Part shown: in pieces, positions 1-9,291 of the stretch
Layout: each line of letters starts with the position of its first letter
How positions within the stretch are numbered: the first letter of the stretch is position 1
NCBI GenBank assembly: GCA_017304475.1
Contig: JAFKKV010000011.1
Location: 372,001-436,000 of the forward strand
Direction: 5' to 3'
DNA: 64,000 nt
Source: Hyphomicrobiales bacterium
GTDB taxonomy: Bacteria > Pseudomonadota > Alphaproteobacteria > Rhizobiales > Phreatobacteraceae
Notes under the pieces: model-generated
The model's database searches: none
What the model saw: only the letters and a program-made list of their open reading frames with translations
Told to the model about the DNA's origin: nothing
Program-made: the position numbers and the translations under genes

Positions 1-155
1 GAGCAGCCATTGTTCGCCTGGCGCTAGAACTCGGACCGCAAGGCATGCATTTCCGACGGATTGCCGCCCGGCCCCGGCTCTCCTAGAAGCAATGGACTGA
101 TCCAGCCGCCTTGATCCAGGGTCCTGGTCAGGCACCTGGCCGCCCGAGAGCTCCC

Positions 156-1307
156 ATGCTGTTCGAACTCACCGAAGAAGAAGTGCTGATCCGCGACACC
201 GCGCGCAAGATCGCCGCGGACCGGGTTCAGCCGCTGGCCGAAACGCTCGACCGCGGCGGCGGCCGCGCCGAATTCCTGGCCAATCTGAAGGCGCTGGCGG
301 AATCGGGTTTCATGGCGGTCAATATCCGTTCCGAGTTCGGCGGCACGGAAGCGGGTTCGGTCGCCTTCGCGCTGACCGTCGAGGAACTGGGTTATGCCTG
401 CGCGTCGACCGGCGTCACCGCTTCGGTGACCAATATGGTCGCCGAGGTGATCCAGGCCGTCGGTTCCGATGCGCAAAAGCGGCTCTATATCCCGCGCCTT
501 GCCGACGGCACCTATCCGGCCGGCGCCTTCTGCCTGACCGAAGCCGGCGCCGGTTCGGATCCGGCCGGCATGAAGACCCGCGCCCGGCGCGAGGGCGACG
601 ATTTCGTGCTCGACGGCCAGAAGCTCTACATCACCTCCGGCGAATATGCCGGCCTGTTCGTGGTCTGGGCGGTGACCGATCCCGAGGCCCGGAAAGGCAA
701 GGGCATTTCCTGCTTCCTGGTCGAGGCGGGCACGCCGGGACTGACCATCGGCAAGGCCGAAAGGAAGCTCGGCCAGCATGGCTCGGCCACCAATGTCGTG
801 CATTTCGACGGCTGCCTGGTGCCCGGCTCGGCGCTGATGGGCAAGCTCGACGACGGTTTCCGCATCGCGGTCGGCGAGCTCGCCGGCGGCCGCATCGGCA
901 TTGCCGCGCTGTCGCTCGGCATCGCGCGCGCCGCCATGGACGCCGCCAAGGCCTATGCCAGGGACCGGCAGCAATTCGGCCAGGCGATCAGCGAGTTCCA
1001 GGGCATCCAGTGGATGATCGCCGATCGCGAGACCGATCTGGAGGCGGCGCGCCTGCTCATCCTGAGCGCCGCGCATAAGAAGGATCGTGGCGAACCGTTC
1101 GGGCGGGAGGCCTCGATGGCCAAGCTGTTCGCTTCGGAAGCCGCGCTGCGCGCCACCGACACCGCGCTGCAATTGCATGGCGGCGCCGGCTATTGCGCCG
1201 ATTTCCCGGTGGAGCGGCATTTCCGCGACGCCCGTATCACCCGTATTTACGAAGGCACGAGCGAGGTCCAGCGCCTCATCATCGCCCGCGAGACGCTGCG
1301 GCAGTGA
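156..1307 (+). CDS. Acyl-CoA dehydrogenase, single-subunit type
   Basis: A 383-residue flavoprotein of the acyl-CoA dehydrogenase family, which introduces the 2,3-trans double bond into acyl-CoA and passes electrons to ETF. Visible motifs: CLTEAGAGSD at residues 126-135 (FAD/substrate signature), RQQFG at 271-275 (FAD contact at the dimer interface), QLHGGAGY near 339-346 and IYEGTSEV at 364-371 with the catalytic-type Glu366. Both the arginine motif and the Glu are present, so it should work as a homotetramer. The ATG at 156 is preferred over an upstream in-frame TTG at 111 because family alignment begins at MLFELTEEE and a GAGAG lies just upstream. The next gene starts 41 bp downstream on the same strand. 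Substrate cannot be told from sequence. Confidence 0.92.
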   Translation: MLFELTEEEVLIRDTARKIAADRVQPLAETLDRGGGRAEFLANLKALAESGFMAVNIRSEFGGTEAGSVAFALTVEELGYACASTGVTASVTNMVAEVIQAVGSDAQKRLYIPRLADGTYPAGAFCLTEAGAGSDPAGMKTRARREGDDFVLDGQKLYITSGEYAGLFVVWAVTDPEARKGKGISCFLVEAGTPGLTIGKAERKLGQHGSATNVVHFDGCLVPGSALMGKLDDGFRIAVGELAGGRIGIAALSLGIARAAMDAAKAYARDRQQFGQAISEFQGIQWMIADRETDLEAARLLILSAAHKKDRGEPFGREASMAKLFASEAALRATDTALQLHGGAGYCADFPVERHFRDARITRIYEGTSEVQRLIIARETLRQ

Positions 1308-1348
1308 CCGCGGCCCGATCCGTTCCAGCAAGACGAGGAAGCCCGAGC

Positions 1349-3028
1349 ATGACCACCCAACACGCAAGCCGCACCGGCGGACAGATCCTGGTCGATCAGC
1401 TGATCGTGCAAGGCGCCGACCACGTCTTCTGCGTGCCCGGTGAAAGCTATCTGGCCGTGCTCGACGCGCTGCACGATGCCGATACCAAGGTCACCATCTG
1501 CCGGCAGGAAGGCGGCGCCGCCATGATGGCGGAGGCCTATGGCAAGCTCACCGGACGGCCGGGCATCTGCATGGTGACGCGCGGACCGGGGGCCACCAAT
1601 GCCTCGCCCGGCGTTCATATCGCCCAGCAGGATTCGACGCCGATGATCCTGTTCGTCGGCCAGATCGAGCGCGGCATGCGCGGCCGCGACGCTTTCCAGG
1701 AGGTCGATTACGGCAAGCTGTTCGGCGGCATCTGCAAATGGGTCGCCGAGATCGACGATGCCGACCGCGTGCCGGAAATGGTGGCGCGCGCCTATGCCAC
1801 CGCCATGCAGGGCCGTCCCGGACCGGTGGTGCTGGTCCTGCCCGAGGACATGCTGACCGAGACGGCCGAGGTGCCCGATGCGCCGCGGGTCGAAGCGGCC
1901 GAGACCTGGCCCGGCAACAACGACATGGTCAAGCTGCAGAAGCTGCTCTGGGCCGCGAAGAAGCCGGTGCTGCTGCTCGGCGGCTCGCGCTGGTCGGAAA
2001 AGGCGGTCGACGCGGTCACCCGTTTCGCCGAGCGCTTCGAGCTGCCGGTGATCTGCCAGTTCCGTCGGCAGATGCTGTTCGACCATGAGCACGCCAATTA
2101 TGCCGGCGACCTCGGCCTCGGCGGCAATCCCGCCATGCTGAAGCTGATCAAGGACAGCGACCTGATCATCGCGCTGGGCGGCCGGCTCTCCGAAATCGCC
2201 TCGCAGAGCTACACGCTGATCGACATTCCCCAGCCGAGCCAGACCTTCGTCCACATCCATCCGGGGCCGGAGGAGCTCGGCCGCGTCTATCAGGCGCATT
2301 TGCCGATCCAGGCGAGCCCGACGGCCTTCGCCGCTGCGGTCGAGGGCCTGCAGCCGCCGCAATCCATCGCCTGGGCGGGTGCTGCCGCCAAGGCGCATGA
2401 GAGCTATCTGGCCTGGACCGGCAATCCGGCGCGCCTGCCCGGCAAGCTGCAATATGGCGAGGTCATGAGCTGGCTGCGCGATCGGCTGCCCGATGACGCC
2501 ATCGTCTGCAACGGCGCCGGCAATTATGCCATCTGGGTGCATCGCTTCCTGCGCTTCAAGCGCTACGGCACGCAGCTCGCCCCGACCTCCGGCTCGATGG
2601 GCTACGGCACGCCGGCGGCGGTCGGCGCCAAGCGCATGCATCCGGACAAGATGGTGGTGGCCTTTGCCGGCGACGGCTGTTTCATGATGAACGGCCAGGA
2701 ATTCGCTACCGCCTGCCAATACGACCTGCCGATCATCGTGGTCATCGTCGACAACGGCATGTACGGCACCATTCGCATGCACCAGGAACGCGACTATCCC
2801 GGCCGCGTCTCGGCGACCACGCTGAAGAACCCGGATTTCGCGGCGCTGGCGCGCGCCTATGGCGGCCATGGCGAGACGGTGCACGAGACCGCCGAATTCG
2901 CCGCCGCCTTCGAGCGGGCGGTGGCCTCGGGCAAGCCCGCGATCCTGCATCTGTTCCTGGACCAGCAGGCGATCACCCCGACCACCACGATCGACCAGAT
3001 CCGCGAGAAGGCCCGGGCCAAGGGCTGA
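1349..3028 (+). CDS. Thiamine-diphosphate-dependent enzyme, acetolactate synthase-like
   Basis: A 559-residue protein with the three-domain layout of the acetolactate synthase/benzoylformate decarboxylase superfamily. Glu54 in RQEGGAA matches the glutamate that activates ThDP; the C-terminal domain carries GDG near residue 441 followed by an Asn-rich NGMYG near 470, the Mg-ThDP binding motif. The middle domain (about 190-330) is the FAD- or nucleotide-like fold. No small regulatory subunit (IlvN) gene follows, so a catabolic or orphan role is more likely than branched-chain amino acid synthesis (inference). The ATG at 1349 is preferred to longer in-frame starts, which would overlap the acyl-CoA dehydrogenase; GACGAGGA precedes it. 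Probably co-transcribed with the upstream gene. Confidence 0.85.
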   Translation: MTTQHASRTGGQILVDQLIVQGADHVFCVPGESYLAVLDALHDADTKVTICRQEGGAAMMAEAYGKLTGRPGICMVTRGPGATNASPGVHIAQQDSTPMILFVGQIERGMRGRDAFQEVDYGKLFGGICKWVAEIDDADRVPEMVARAYATAMQGRPGPVVLVLPEDMLTETAEVPDAPRVEAAETWPGNNDMVKLQKLLWAAKKPVLLLGGSRWSEKAVDAVTRFAERFELPVICQFRRQMLFDHEHANYAGDLGLGGNPAMLKLIKDSDLIIALGGRLSEIASQSYTLIDIPQPSQTFVHIHPGPEELGRVYQAHLPIQASPTAFAAAVEGLQPPQSIAWAGAAAKAHESYLAWTGNPARLPGKLQYGEVMSWLRDRLPDDAIVCNGAGNYAIWVHRFLRFKRYGTQLAPTSGSMGYGTPAAVGAKRMHPDKMVVAFAGDGCFMMNGQEFATACQYDLPIIVVIVDNGMYGTIRMHQERDYPGRVSATTLKNPDFAALARAYGGHGETVHETAEFAAAFERAVASGKPAILHLFLDQQAITPTTTIDQIREKARAKG

Positions 3029-3040
3029 TAAGACATTGAG

Positions 3041-3071
3041 TGCAGATCGTTTCGGGTCGAAGCGATCTGCA
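3041..3071. repeat. Hairpin-forming palindrome downstream of the ThDP gene
   Basis: Arms TGCAGATCG and CGATCTGCA, with an inner TTCG/CGAA stem around a GGT loop, form a nearly complete stem. It starts 12 bp after the ThDP gene stop and is followed at once by a second hairpin. Confidence 0.7.
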
Positions 3072-3080
3072 CCAGGGTTT

Positions 3081-3126
3081 GCCGTCCTTCGAGGCTCGCG
3101 CCCTTGCGCGAGCCTCGAAGGACGGC
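3081..3126. terminator. Perfect 20-bp-arm inverted repeat between convergent genes
   Basis: Arms of 20 bases (GCCGTCCTTCGAGGCTCGCG and its exact complement) flank a 6-base loop CCCTTG. It lies between the convergent ThDP gene and the ABC ATPase gene and could stop transcription from both sides. There is no clear T-run, so it may instead be a dispersed palindromic repeat. The call as terminator is inference from position. Confidence 0.55.
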
Positions 3127-3147
3127 CGACCTCAATGCAATGCCGTC

Positions 3148-4140
3148 TCAGCCGTTGAGGTGGCAGGCCGACAGCCGGCCGGGTGCGACCTCCCGCAGGG
3201 CCGGCACGTCGGTCTTGCAGCGCGCCATGGCGAAGGGGCAGCGCGGGTGGAAATGGCAGCCGGGCGGCGGATTGAGCGGCGACGGGATCTCGCCCTCGAT
3301 CGGCTTGAACTGGCGCTTTCCGGTATCGACCCGCGGCACCTCGGCGAGCAGCGCCTGGGTATAGGGGTGGTTCGGCTCGGCGAACAATTCCTCCGCCGGC
3401 GCCAGTTCGACGATCCGGCCGAGATAGAGGATCGCCACCCGGTCGGCGACATGGCGCACCACGCCGAGATCATGGCTGATGAACAGATAGGTCAGCCCGA
3501 AATCGGCGCGCAGCTGCATGAACAGGTTCAGGACCTGGGCCTGGATCGACACGTCCAAGGCCGCGACGCTTTCGTCCGCCACGATCATTTTCGGCTTCAC
3601 CGCCAGCGCCCGGGCAATGCCGATGCGCGCCCGCTGGCCGCCGGAGAACTGGTGCGGATAGCGCTTGGCATAGGCCGGATCGAGCCCGACCTTGCGCATC
3701 AGGTCGGCGAGATAGGCCTCCGCCTGGGCCTTGTCGACGATGCCGTGATAGACCGGCGCCTCGGCGATGATGTCCTCCACCCGCATGCGCGGATTGAGCG
3801 AGGACATGGGATCCTGGAACACCATCTGCACGGCGAGTTCGGCGGCGCGCCGCTCGGCGCCGGCGAGTTTCGAACGGTCGCGGCCCTCGAACTTCACCGA
3901 TCCTTCCGATTGCGACCAGATGCCCGAGACGATGCGGCCGAGCGTCGACTTGCCCGAACCGGACTCGCCGACCAGGCCCAGCACCTCGCCGGGCCGGACC
4001 GCCAGGTCGACATGGTCGAGGGCGTGAACGACCTCGCGTTTCGGGCCGGCGCCGACCAGGCCGGCGAGTTTGGCGGCGAGGTCCGGCTCCTTGGAGAAAC
4101 GCTTGGAGATGCCTTGCACTTCGATGATCGGCGTGGTCAT
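3148..4140 (-). CDS. Peptide-type ABC transporter ATPase (DppF/OppF-like)
   Basis: A 330-residue ATP-hydrolysing subunit of a peptide/nickel-class importer. Walker A GESGSGKS at 58-65, the signature FSGGQ at 165-169 and Walker B MIVADE at 185-190 are intact. The C-terminal extension has the cysteine-spaced block (CHFHPRCP..C) typical of Opp/Dpp ATPases. It overlaps the upstream DppD-like gene by 4 bp, so the two are translationally coupled and probably form the ATPase heterodimer. Last gene of the operon; the stop is followed by the palindromes at 3081-3126 and 3041-3071. Confidence 0.93.
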   Translation of the reverse strand: MTTPIIEVQGISKRFSKEPDLAAKLAGLVGAGPKREVVHALDHVDLAVRPGEVLGLVGESGSGKSTLGRIVSGIWSQSEGSVKFEGRDRSKLAGAERRAAELAVQMVFQDPMSSLNPRMRVEDIIAEAPVYHGIVDKAQAEAYLADLMRKVGLDPAYAKRYPHQFSGGQRARIGIARALAVKPKMIVADESVAALDVSIQAQVLNLFMQLRADFGLTYLFISHDLGVVRHVADRVAILYLGRIVELAPAEELFAEPNHPYTQALLAEVPRVDTGKRQFKPIEGEIPSPLNPPPGCHFHPRCPFAMARCKTDVPALREVAPGRLSACHLNG

Positions 4141-5117
4141 GCGGCGACCTCGTCGAGGGCGGGGTGGAAACAGCGCAGGCGCCGGTCGGCGAGCGGTCGG
4201 GTTTCGGGCGGCGGCGCGACCTGGCAGTCGGCCTGCGCCGCCGGGCAGCGCGGCGCGAAGGGACAGCCGGGCGGCAGGCGCAGCAGGTTCGGCGTCATGC
4301 CGGGGATCTGGGCGAGCGGCCGGCCGCGCGGATTGCGGCTCGGCAGGCTTTCCAGGAGGCCACGCGTATAGGGATGGCAGGGCCGTGCCAGCACGTCCTG
4401 GGTCGGCCCCTCCTCGACCACCCGGCCGGCATACATGACCGCCACCCGGTCGGCGAGCCCGGAGACGATGGCGAGATCATGGGTGATCCAGACCAGCGCC
4501 GTGCCGGTATCGGCGGCGAGCTTCTGCACCTCGGCGAGGATCTGGGCCTGGATCGTGACGTCGAGCGCCGTGGTCGGCTCGTCGGCGATGATCACGGCCG
4601 GCTTGTGCAGCAGCGCGATGGCGATCGCCACGCGCTGGCGCATGCCGCCCGAGAACTGGTGCGGATAGCTTTCCAGCCGTTGATCGGGCGAAGCGATGCC
4701 GACCTGCACCAGGGCCTCGCGGCAGCGCTCGCGGGCGGCCTCGGTGGAGATGTCGACATGGGCCTTCAGTGTCTCGATCATCTGGGTGTCGACGCGCAGG
4801 ACCGGATTGAGCGTCATCATCGGGTCCTGGAAGATCATGGCGATCCGCCGGCCGCGGATTTCCCGCCAGGCCTTTTCACCGAGGCCTACCAGCTCCTGGC
4901 CCATCAGCTTGATCGAGCCCGAGACGATCCGGCCCGGCGGGTCGATCAGTCCGAGAATGGAAAAGCCGGTGATCGACTTGCCCGAGCCGGACTCGCCGAC
5001 CAGGCCCATGACCTCGCCGCGCGCGACCTTGAACGATACGCCGTCGACCGCCTTCACCGCGCCGGCGCGGGTGAAGAACTGGGTCTTCAGGTCGGTGACT
5101 TCGAGCACAGCGGTCAT
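4137..5117 (-). CDS. Peptide-type ABC transporter ATPase (DppD/OppD-like)
   Basis: A 326-residue ABC ATPase. Walker A GESGSGKS is at 41-48; FSGGMRQR and IIADEPTTALDVT give the signature and Walker B. A C-terminal CPFAPRCPAAQADC block is the Opp/Dpp-type cysteine motif. Partner of the DppF-like subunit encoded directly downstream (ATGA overlap). About 300 bp holding a long palindromic repeat separates it from the permease gene upstream, an unusual interruption inside a transport operon; the ATPases may therefore be expressed at a different level from the membrane subunits. Confidence 0.93.
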   Translation of the reverse strand: MTAVLEVTDLKTQFFTRAGAVKAVDGVSFKVARGEVMGLVGESGSGKSITGFSILGLIDPPGRIVSGSIKLMGQELVGLGEKAWREIRGRRIAMIFQDPMMTLNPVLRVDTQMIETLKAHVDISTEAARERCREALVQVGIASPDQRLESYPHQFSGGMRQRVAIAIALLHKPAVIIADEPTTALDVTIQAQILAEVQKLAADTGTALVWITHDLAIVSGLADRVAVMYAGRVVEEGPTQDVLARPCHPYTRGLLESLPSRNPRGRPLAQIPGMTPNLLRLPPGCPFAPRCPAAQADCQVAPPPETRPLADRRLRCFHPALDEVAA

Positions 5118-5150
5118 GACCGGGACCTCGTGATCGTCGTCGTCAGCTCT

Positions 5151-5337
5151 ACGTCATCCCCGGCGAGCCCAGGCAGAAGCTTCGCTTCTGCCGAGCAGGG
5201 CGAGGGAAGGGGATCCAGGAGCCGATAGGCCGCGCCGTCTGTGCGTGAACATCGTTCCGGAGCGGACGCGGCGTGACGGTTCCGACCTGCAACCCCTGGA
5301 CCCCCTTCCCCTCGCTGCGCTCGGCCGGGGGTGACGT
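5151..5337. repeat. Long imperfect palindrome, family 1 copy A (inside dpp operon)
   Basis: The outer ends ACGTCATCCCCGGC and GCCGGGGGTGACGT are complementary with a slip, and the next stretch pairs too (GGGAAGGGGATCCAGG versus CCTGGACCCCCTTCCC). The central part is not conserved between copies. The left arm contains an extra nested hairpin GCAGAAGC-TTC-GCTTCTGC at 5173-5191. Related copies are at 13805-13984 and 51287-51440. This copy fills the 307-bp gap between the DppC-like permease and DppD-like ATPase genes; I see no gene in that gap. Confidence 0.85.
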
Positions 5338-5424
5338 AAAGCGCTCCCCACATTCCTTGGTCCATATGAAGATCAAGCCAATTGCGGGTCGCGGTCGTCG
5401 AACTCAACATGATGATACCGCCGC

Positions 5425-6342
5425 TCATTTCTTCAGCCGCGGGTTCAGCTGGTCGCGCAGGTGATCGCCGACCAGGTTGATGAGCAGGATTGTGATCAGC
5501 AGGGCCACGCCGGGGAAGACGCTGACCCAATATTTGCCCGACAGGATATATTTGTAGCCGTTGGAAATCAGAAGCCCGAGCGAAGGCTCGGTGATCGGCA
5601 CGCCGACGCCCAGATAGGACAGCACCGCTTCCAGCGAGATGGCATGGGCGACCTGGACGGTCGCCACCACGATCAGCGGCGGCAGGCAGTTCGGCAGGAG
5701 ATGGCGGAAGATGATCCGGTATTTCGGCAGGGCGAGGCAATGGGCGGCCTCGATATATTCGCGCCGCCGCTCGACCAGCGCGCCGCCGCGCACGGTGCGG
5801 GCGTAATAGGCCCATTGGGTGGTGACCAGCGCGATGATCACCTTGTCGATGCCGGTGCCGAGCAAGGCGAGCAGGATCAGCGCGATGAGGATGGCCGGGA
5901 AGGACAGCTGCAGGTCGACGACACGCATGATCAGGCTGTCGATGCGGCCGCCGAAATAGGCGGCGGCAACGCCGATGCTGAGGCCCACCGCGAGCGCGAT
6001 GACGGTGGCGGAAGCCGCGACGAACAGCGACAGCCTGAGCCCGTAGATCATCGCCGAGAGCATGTCGCGGCCCTGGTCGTCGGTGCCGAGCAAATAGAGC
6101 CGGCCGTCGAGCGAGCGCTCGCCGGGTGCCAGCATGTTGTCCAGGATCGAGATCTGGGTCATGTCATAGGGGTTCTGCGGCGTGATCCAGGGCGCGAAGA
6201 TCGACAACAGCGCCAAGGCGATCACCAGGATCAGCGCGCCGACGGCGATCTTGCTTTCGCAGAATTCCGAGACGAAACGGCGGAACGGCGTCTCGACGCG
6301 TTCGGCGGTCGCGGCCGGGGCGGGAAGGGCGGCATCGGTCAT
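5425..6342 (-). CDS. Peptide-type ABC transporter permease (DppC-like)
   Basis: A 305-residue inner-membrane permease. A cytoplasmic N-terminus of about 30 residues leads into a first hydrophobic helix (residues about 32-52), then a periplasmic loop with the LGTDDQGRDM motif characteristic of DppC/OppC proteins, then about five more membrane segments. The cytoplasmic EAA loop (EAAHCLALPKYRIIFRHLLP) contacts the ATPases. Starts 16 bp downstream of the DppB-like gene, so the two permeases are one transcriptional unit. Confidence 0.93.
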   Translation of the reverse strand: MTDAALPAPAATAERVETPFRRFVSEFCESKIAVGALILVIALALLSIFAPWITPQNPYDMTQISILDNMLAPGERSLDGRLYLLGTDDQGRDMLSAMIYGLRLSLFVAASATVIALAVGLSIGVAAAYFGGRIDSLIMRVVDLQLSFPAILIALILLALLGTGIDKVIIALVTTQWAYYARTVRGGALVERRREYIEAAHCLALPKYRIIFRHLLPNCLPPLIVVATVQVAHAISLEAVLSYLGVGVPITEPSLGLLISNGYKYILSGKYWVSVFPGVALLITILLINLVGDHLRDQLNPRLKK

Positions 6343-6358
6343 GTCTGGGGCCTCCCGC

Positions 6359-7336
6359 TCAGCTCTCGATGTCCTGCAGGCGTACCCGCGGGTCGAGAAT
6401 GGAATAGAGGATGTCGACCACCAGGTTGATGGTCACGAACATCACCACGACGATCATCAGATAGGCGACGATGACCGGCCGATCGAGCCGGTAGATGCTG
6501 TCGATCAGAAGCTTGCCCATGCCCGGCCAGGAGAACACCTGCTCGGTGACCACGGCGAAGGCGATCATCGCGCCGAGCTCCAGGCCGAGCACGGTGACCA
6601 CGGGGATCAGGATGTTCTTCAGGAGATGCACGCCGATGATGCGGGCCGGCGACAGGCCCTTGGCGCGGGCGAAGCGCACATAGTCCTGCAGCATGGCCTC
6701 GCGCGTGCCGGCATAAGCCAGCCGGATCACCAGCGAGGTCTTGTAGATGGCGAGCGTCAGCGCCGGCATGATCAGGTTGGGCCAGCCGGCGGGGTTGAGC
6801 AGCGACAGCTCGACGCCGAACAGGGTGCCGGTCGGCCCGCGGCCGCCGGCCGGCAGCCATTGCAGGGTCACCGCGAAGAACAGGATCAGCATGATGCCGA
6901 ACCAGAAATTCGGCAGGGAGAAGCCGACCACCGAGCCGGTCATGATGGTCCGGCCGACGACGCTGTCATGTTTCAGGCCGGCGATGACGCCGAGCGGCAC
7001 GCCGATCAGGGCGGTCATGCCGAGCGCCACGACGGCCAGCTCCAGGGTCGCCGGCATGCGCGAGACGATCAGTCCGAGCGCGTCGACGCCATGGACGAAG
7101 CTTTTGCCGAAATCGCCATGCAGCAGGTTCCAGACGAACACCGCGAACTGGACGTAGACGGGCTTGTCCAGGCCGAGCCGGGCGACCGCGGCGTCGCGTT
7201 CGGCCTGGTCGGCATCGGGGGCCAGCAGGATGTCGATCGGATTGCCGATGGCATAGACGCCGAGAAAGACCAGCACCGCCATGGCGGCGACCACGAAGGC
7301 GCTCTGGCCGAGACGTCGGAGGATGAAGACGAGCAT
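6359..7336 (-). CDS. Peptide-type ABC transporter permease (DppB-like)
   Basis: A 325-residue membrane protein of the DppB/OppB/GsiC type: an N-terminal helix (about 9-29), a long periplasmic loop, then five further hydrophobic segments, and a coupling loop FARAKGLSPARIIGVHLLKN. It pairs with the DppC-like permease to form the channel. It follows the binding-protein gene after a 115-bp gap that contains two strong hairpins, a layout often seen where the binding protein must be made in excess. Confidence 0.93.
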   Translation of the reverse strand: MLVFILRRLGQSAFVVAAMAVLVFLGVYAIGNPIDILLAPDADQAERDAAVARLGLDKPVYVQFAVFVWNLLHGDFGKSFVHGVDALGLIVSRMPATLELAVVALGMTALIGVPLGVIAGLKHDSVVGRTIMTGSVVGFSLPNFWFGIMLILFFAVTLQWLPAGGRGPTGTLFGVELSLLNPAGWPNLIMPALTLAIYKTSLVIRLAYAGTREAMLQDYVRFARAKGLSPARIIGVHLLKNILIPVVTVLGLELGAMIAFAVVTEQVFSWPGMGKLLIDSIYRLDRPVIVAYLMIVVVMFVTINLVVDILYSILDPRVRLQDIES

Positions 7337-7389
7337 CGCTGACAGGTTCCGCGCGCGCGAGAAGAGGGTCTGGAATGCGCTGTCAGGTG

Positions 7390-7437
7390 CGAACGGCCGG
7401 GCGGCCGTTCGACACCATTGGACCGGCCGGGGGCCGG
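7390..7437 (-). terminator. Two tandem hairpins between binding-protein and permease genes
   Basis: CGAACGGCC-GGGC-GGCCGTTCG (7390-7411) and CCGGCC-GGG-GGCCGG (7423-7437) are perfect stems without a T-run, right after the binding-protein stop. Inference: an attenuator or mRNA-stabilising structure giving more binding protein than permease. Confidence 0.6.
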
Positions 7438-7451
7438 ACGGGCCTTTCGCG

Positions 7452-9074
7452 TCAGCGTGACGCGGCGGCCGGCAGGATCATTTCGGCGCGGGTATATTGG
7501 TTCATCTGCGCCGTATAGGTCAGGCCGCGCTTGAAAGCCCAGACCGACACTTCGAAATGCAGCGGGATCAGGCCGAAATCGGCCATCACCATGCGCGAGG
7601 CCTCCGCCAGCAGGGCGTTGCGCTTGGCATCGTCGACGATGGTCAGCGCCTCGAACAGCTTGGCGTCCATGTCGGGGTTGGAATAGCCGCCCGGATTGGT
7701 CGTGCCCATGCCGCGATTGCGGTCGGGGGTGGCGGCCAGCGCCCGGAGCGGGTTCGACATCTCGGCGGTGTCGGCGGCCCAGCCGGACAGCCAGAAGCCG
7801 AATTCGGCACGGTTGCGCCGGGCGAAGAAGGTCGAGGCGGTCATCGCGTCGATCTGCGTCTTGATGCCGATGCGGGTCAGCATCTGGGCGATCGCCTGGG
7901 CGATCTGGCCGTCATTGATATAGCGGTCGTTCGGGGTGCCCATCACCAGTCCGAAACCATTCGGGTAGCCCGCCTCGGCCAGCAGCTTCTTGGCGCGTTC
8001 GATATTCGCCCGCTCCGGCTTGATGCCGGCATTGGTGCCGGGCAGCGGGTTCGGCAGCAGCTCGGCGGCGGCGACGCCGACGCCGCCCATGATCCGCGCG
8101 ACGATGGCGTCGCGGTCGATCGCCAGGCTGATCGCCTCGCGCACGCGCCGGTCGCGGAACGGATTCTTGCCGCCGGTATCGGTCACGCCGGGAGGTGCGG
8201 TCTCGGTCAGATAGTTGAAATGCAGGTAGATGATCCGGCTCGACAGGGCCTCGGCCGTGGTGAAGTTCGGGTTCTGCTTGATCCGCGGCAGATCCTGGAT
8301 CGGCGGGTTTTCGATGAAGTCGACATCGCCGGCCAGCAGCGCCGCGACGCGCGAGGCGGCCTGGGTGATCGGACGGAAGGTCACGCGCTGCCAGACCGGC
8401 TTCTCACCCCAATAGGTCTCGTTGCGCTCGAGCACGATGCGATCGCCGCGGGTAAAGGTCACGAAGCGGAACGGACCGGTGCCGACGGCGAGCTTCAGGT
8501 TGTTGAAATCCTCGGTCTTCGGCCAGGCATCGACGCCGGTGCAGCCGGCGCGGTTGAAGGCGAGGTTTTCCGGGGCGCCGGCGGCCTTGGCCGAGATGAT
8601 GCCGATATTCGACAATTCGCTGCCGAGGATCGGGTGCGGTGCGGTGGTGGTGACGATCACCGTATAGGGATCGGGCGCGGTCATGGTGGCGATCGCGCGC
8701 ATGCTGACCACCAGCGACGACGGCGAGTTCTCCACCTTCGGCACGCGGCAATAGGAGAAGATCACGTCACGCGCGGTGAATTCCGTGCCGTCGGTGAACT
8801 TGACGCCCCGGCGCAGCTTGAACTCCCAGGTCGTCGGGTCGACGGCGCGCACGCTCTCGGCGAGCTTGGGGATCGGCTGCTGGTTCTTGTCCTGGTCCAT
8901 CAGGCCCTCGAAGACATGCGAGCGCAGCTGATGGTTCGGCGTCAGATTGTGGAAATGCGGGTCGACCGAACTCGGTTCGGCCGACAGTCCGATGCGCAGT
9001 TCCTGCGCGGCGGCGGGCAGCGTGAGGGCCAGCACCGTGGCGCCGGCTACCAGAAAATGTCCAATTCGACGCAT
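7452..9074 (-). CDS. Peptide-type ABC transporter substrate-binding protein (SBP family 5)
   Basis: A 540-residue periplasmic binding protein with a signal peptide of about 24 residues ending in LPAAAQ. The body shows the family-5 hallmarks: LRIGLSAEPSSVDPH at the mature start, WEFKLRRGVKFTDGTEFTARDV, and VREAISLAIDRDAI. Such proteins bind di/oligopeptides, opines, glycosides or other small solutes; the ligand is not evident. The ATG at 9074 has AGGGGAA upstream; a longer in-frame start at 9233 would place arginine-rich sequence before the signal peptide. First gene of the five-gene transport operon, divergent from the LysR gene. Confidence 0.92.
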   Translation of the reverse strand: MRRIGHFLVAGATVLALTLPAAAQELRIGLSAEPSSVDPHFHNLTPNHQLRSHVFEGLMDQDKNQQPIPKLAESVRAVDPTTWEFKLRRGVKFTDGTEFTARDVIFSYCRVPKVENSPSSLVVSMRAIATMTAPDPYTVIVTTTAPHPILGSELSNIGIISAKAAGAPENLAFNRAGCTGVDAWPKTEDFNNLKLAVGTGPFRFVTFTRGDRIVLERNETYWGEKPVWQRVTFRPITQAASRVAALLAGDVDFIENPPIQDLPRIKQNPNFTTAEALSSRIIYLHFNYLTETAPPGVTDTGGKNPFRDRRVREAISLAIDRDAIVARIMGGVGVAAAELLPNPLPGTNAGIKPERANIERAKKLLAEAGYPNGFGLVMGTPNDRYINDGQIAQAIAQMLTRIGIKTQIDAMTASTFFARRNRAEFGFWLSGWAADTAEMSNPLRALAATPDRNRGMGTTNPGGYSNPDMDAKLFEALTIVDDAKRNALLAEASRMVMADFGLIPLHFEVSVWAFKRGLTYTAQMNQYTRAEMILPAAASR

Positions 9075-9275
9075 GTCGTTCCCCTGCTTCGATCGATCGC
9101 GGTGGCGGGCTTGTCGCCGCCTTTGCCTACAGCAGACCCCGAAACGGCAATCCTCGCTAGTCCCGTTCGGCAACCCGGATAGGACATAGCGCGCCGGACC
9201 CGCTTGGGCAGCCCCTGCCGCAATACTCTTCACAACAGCTTCTTTTTCGGACAGATTATCGTCAATTGAAACAGC

Positions 9276-9290
9276 ATAACATCAGGTTAT
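9276..9290. promoter_or_regulatory. Candidate LysR box
   Basis: ATAAC-ATCAG-GTTAT is a perfect inverted repeat that contains T-N11-A, the usual LysR-type recognition core. It ends one base before the GTG proposed as the LysR start, so binding there could repress the regulator's own gene. The rest of the 217-bp divergent region holds the promoters, not individually resolvable by eye. Confidence 0.5.
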
Positions 9291-9291
9291 A

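Noticed and set aside
1247..2950. A 567-residue minus-strand open frame
   Set aside because: Antisense shadow of the thiamine-diphosphate enzyme gene.
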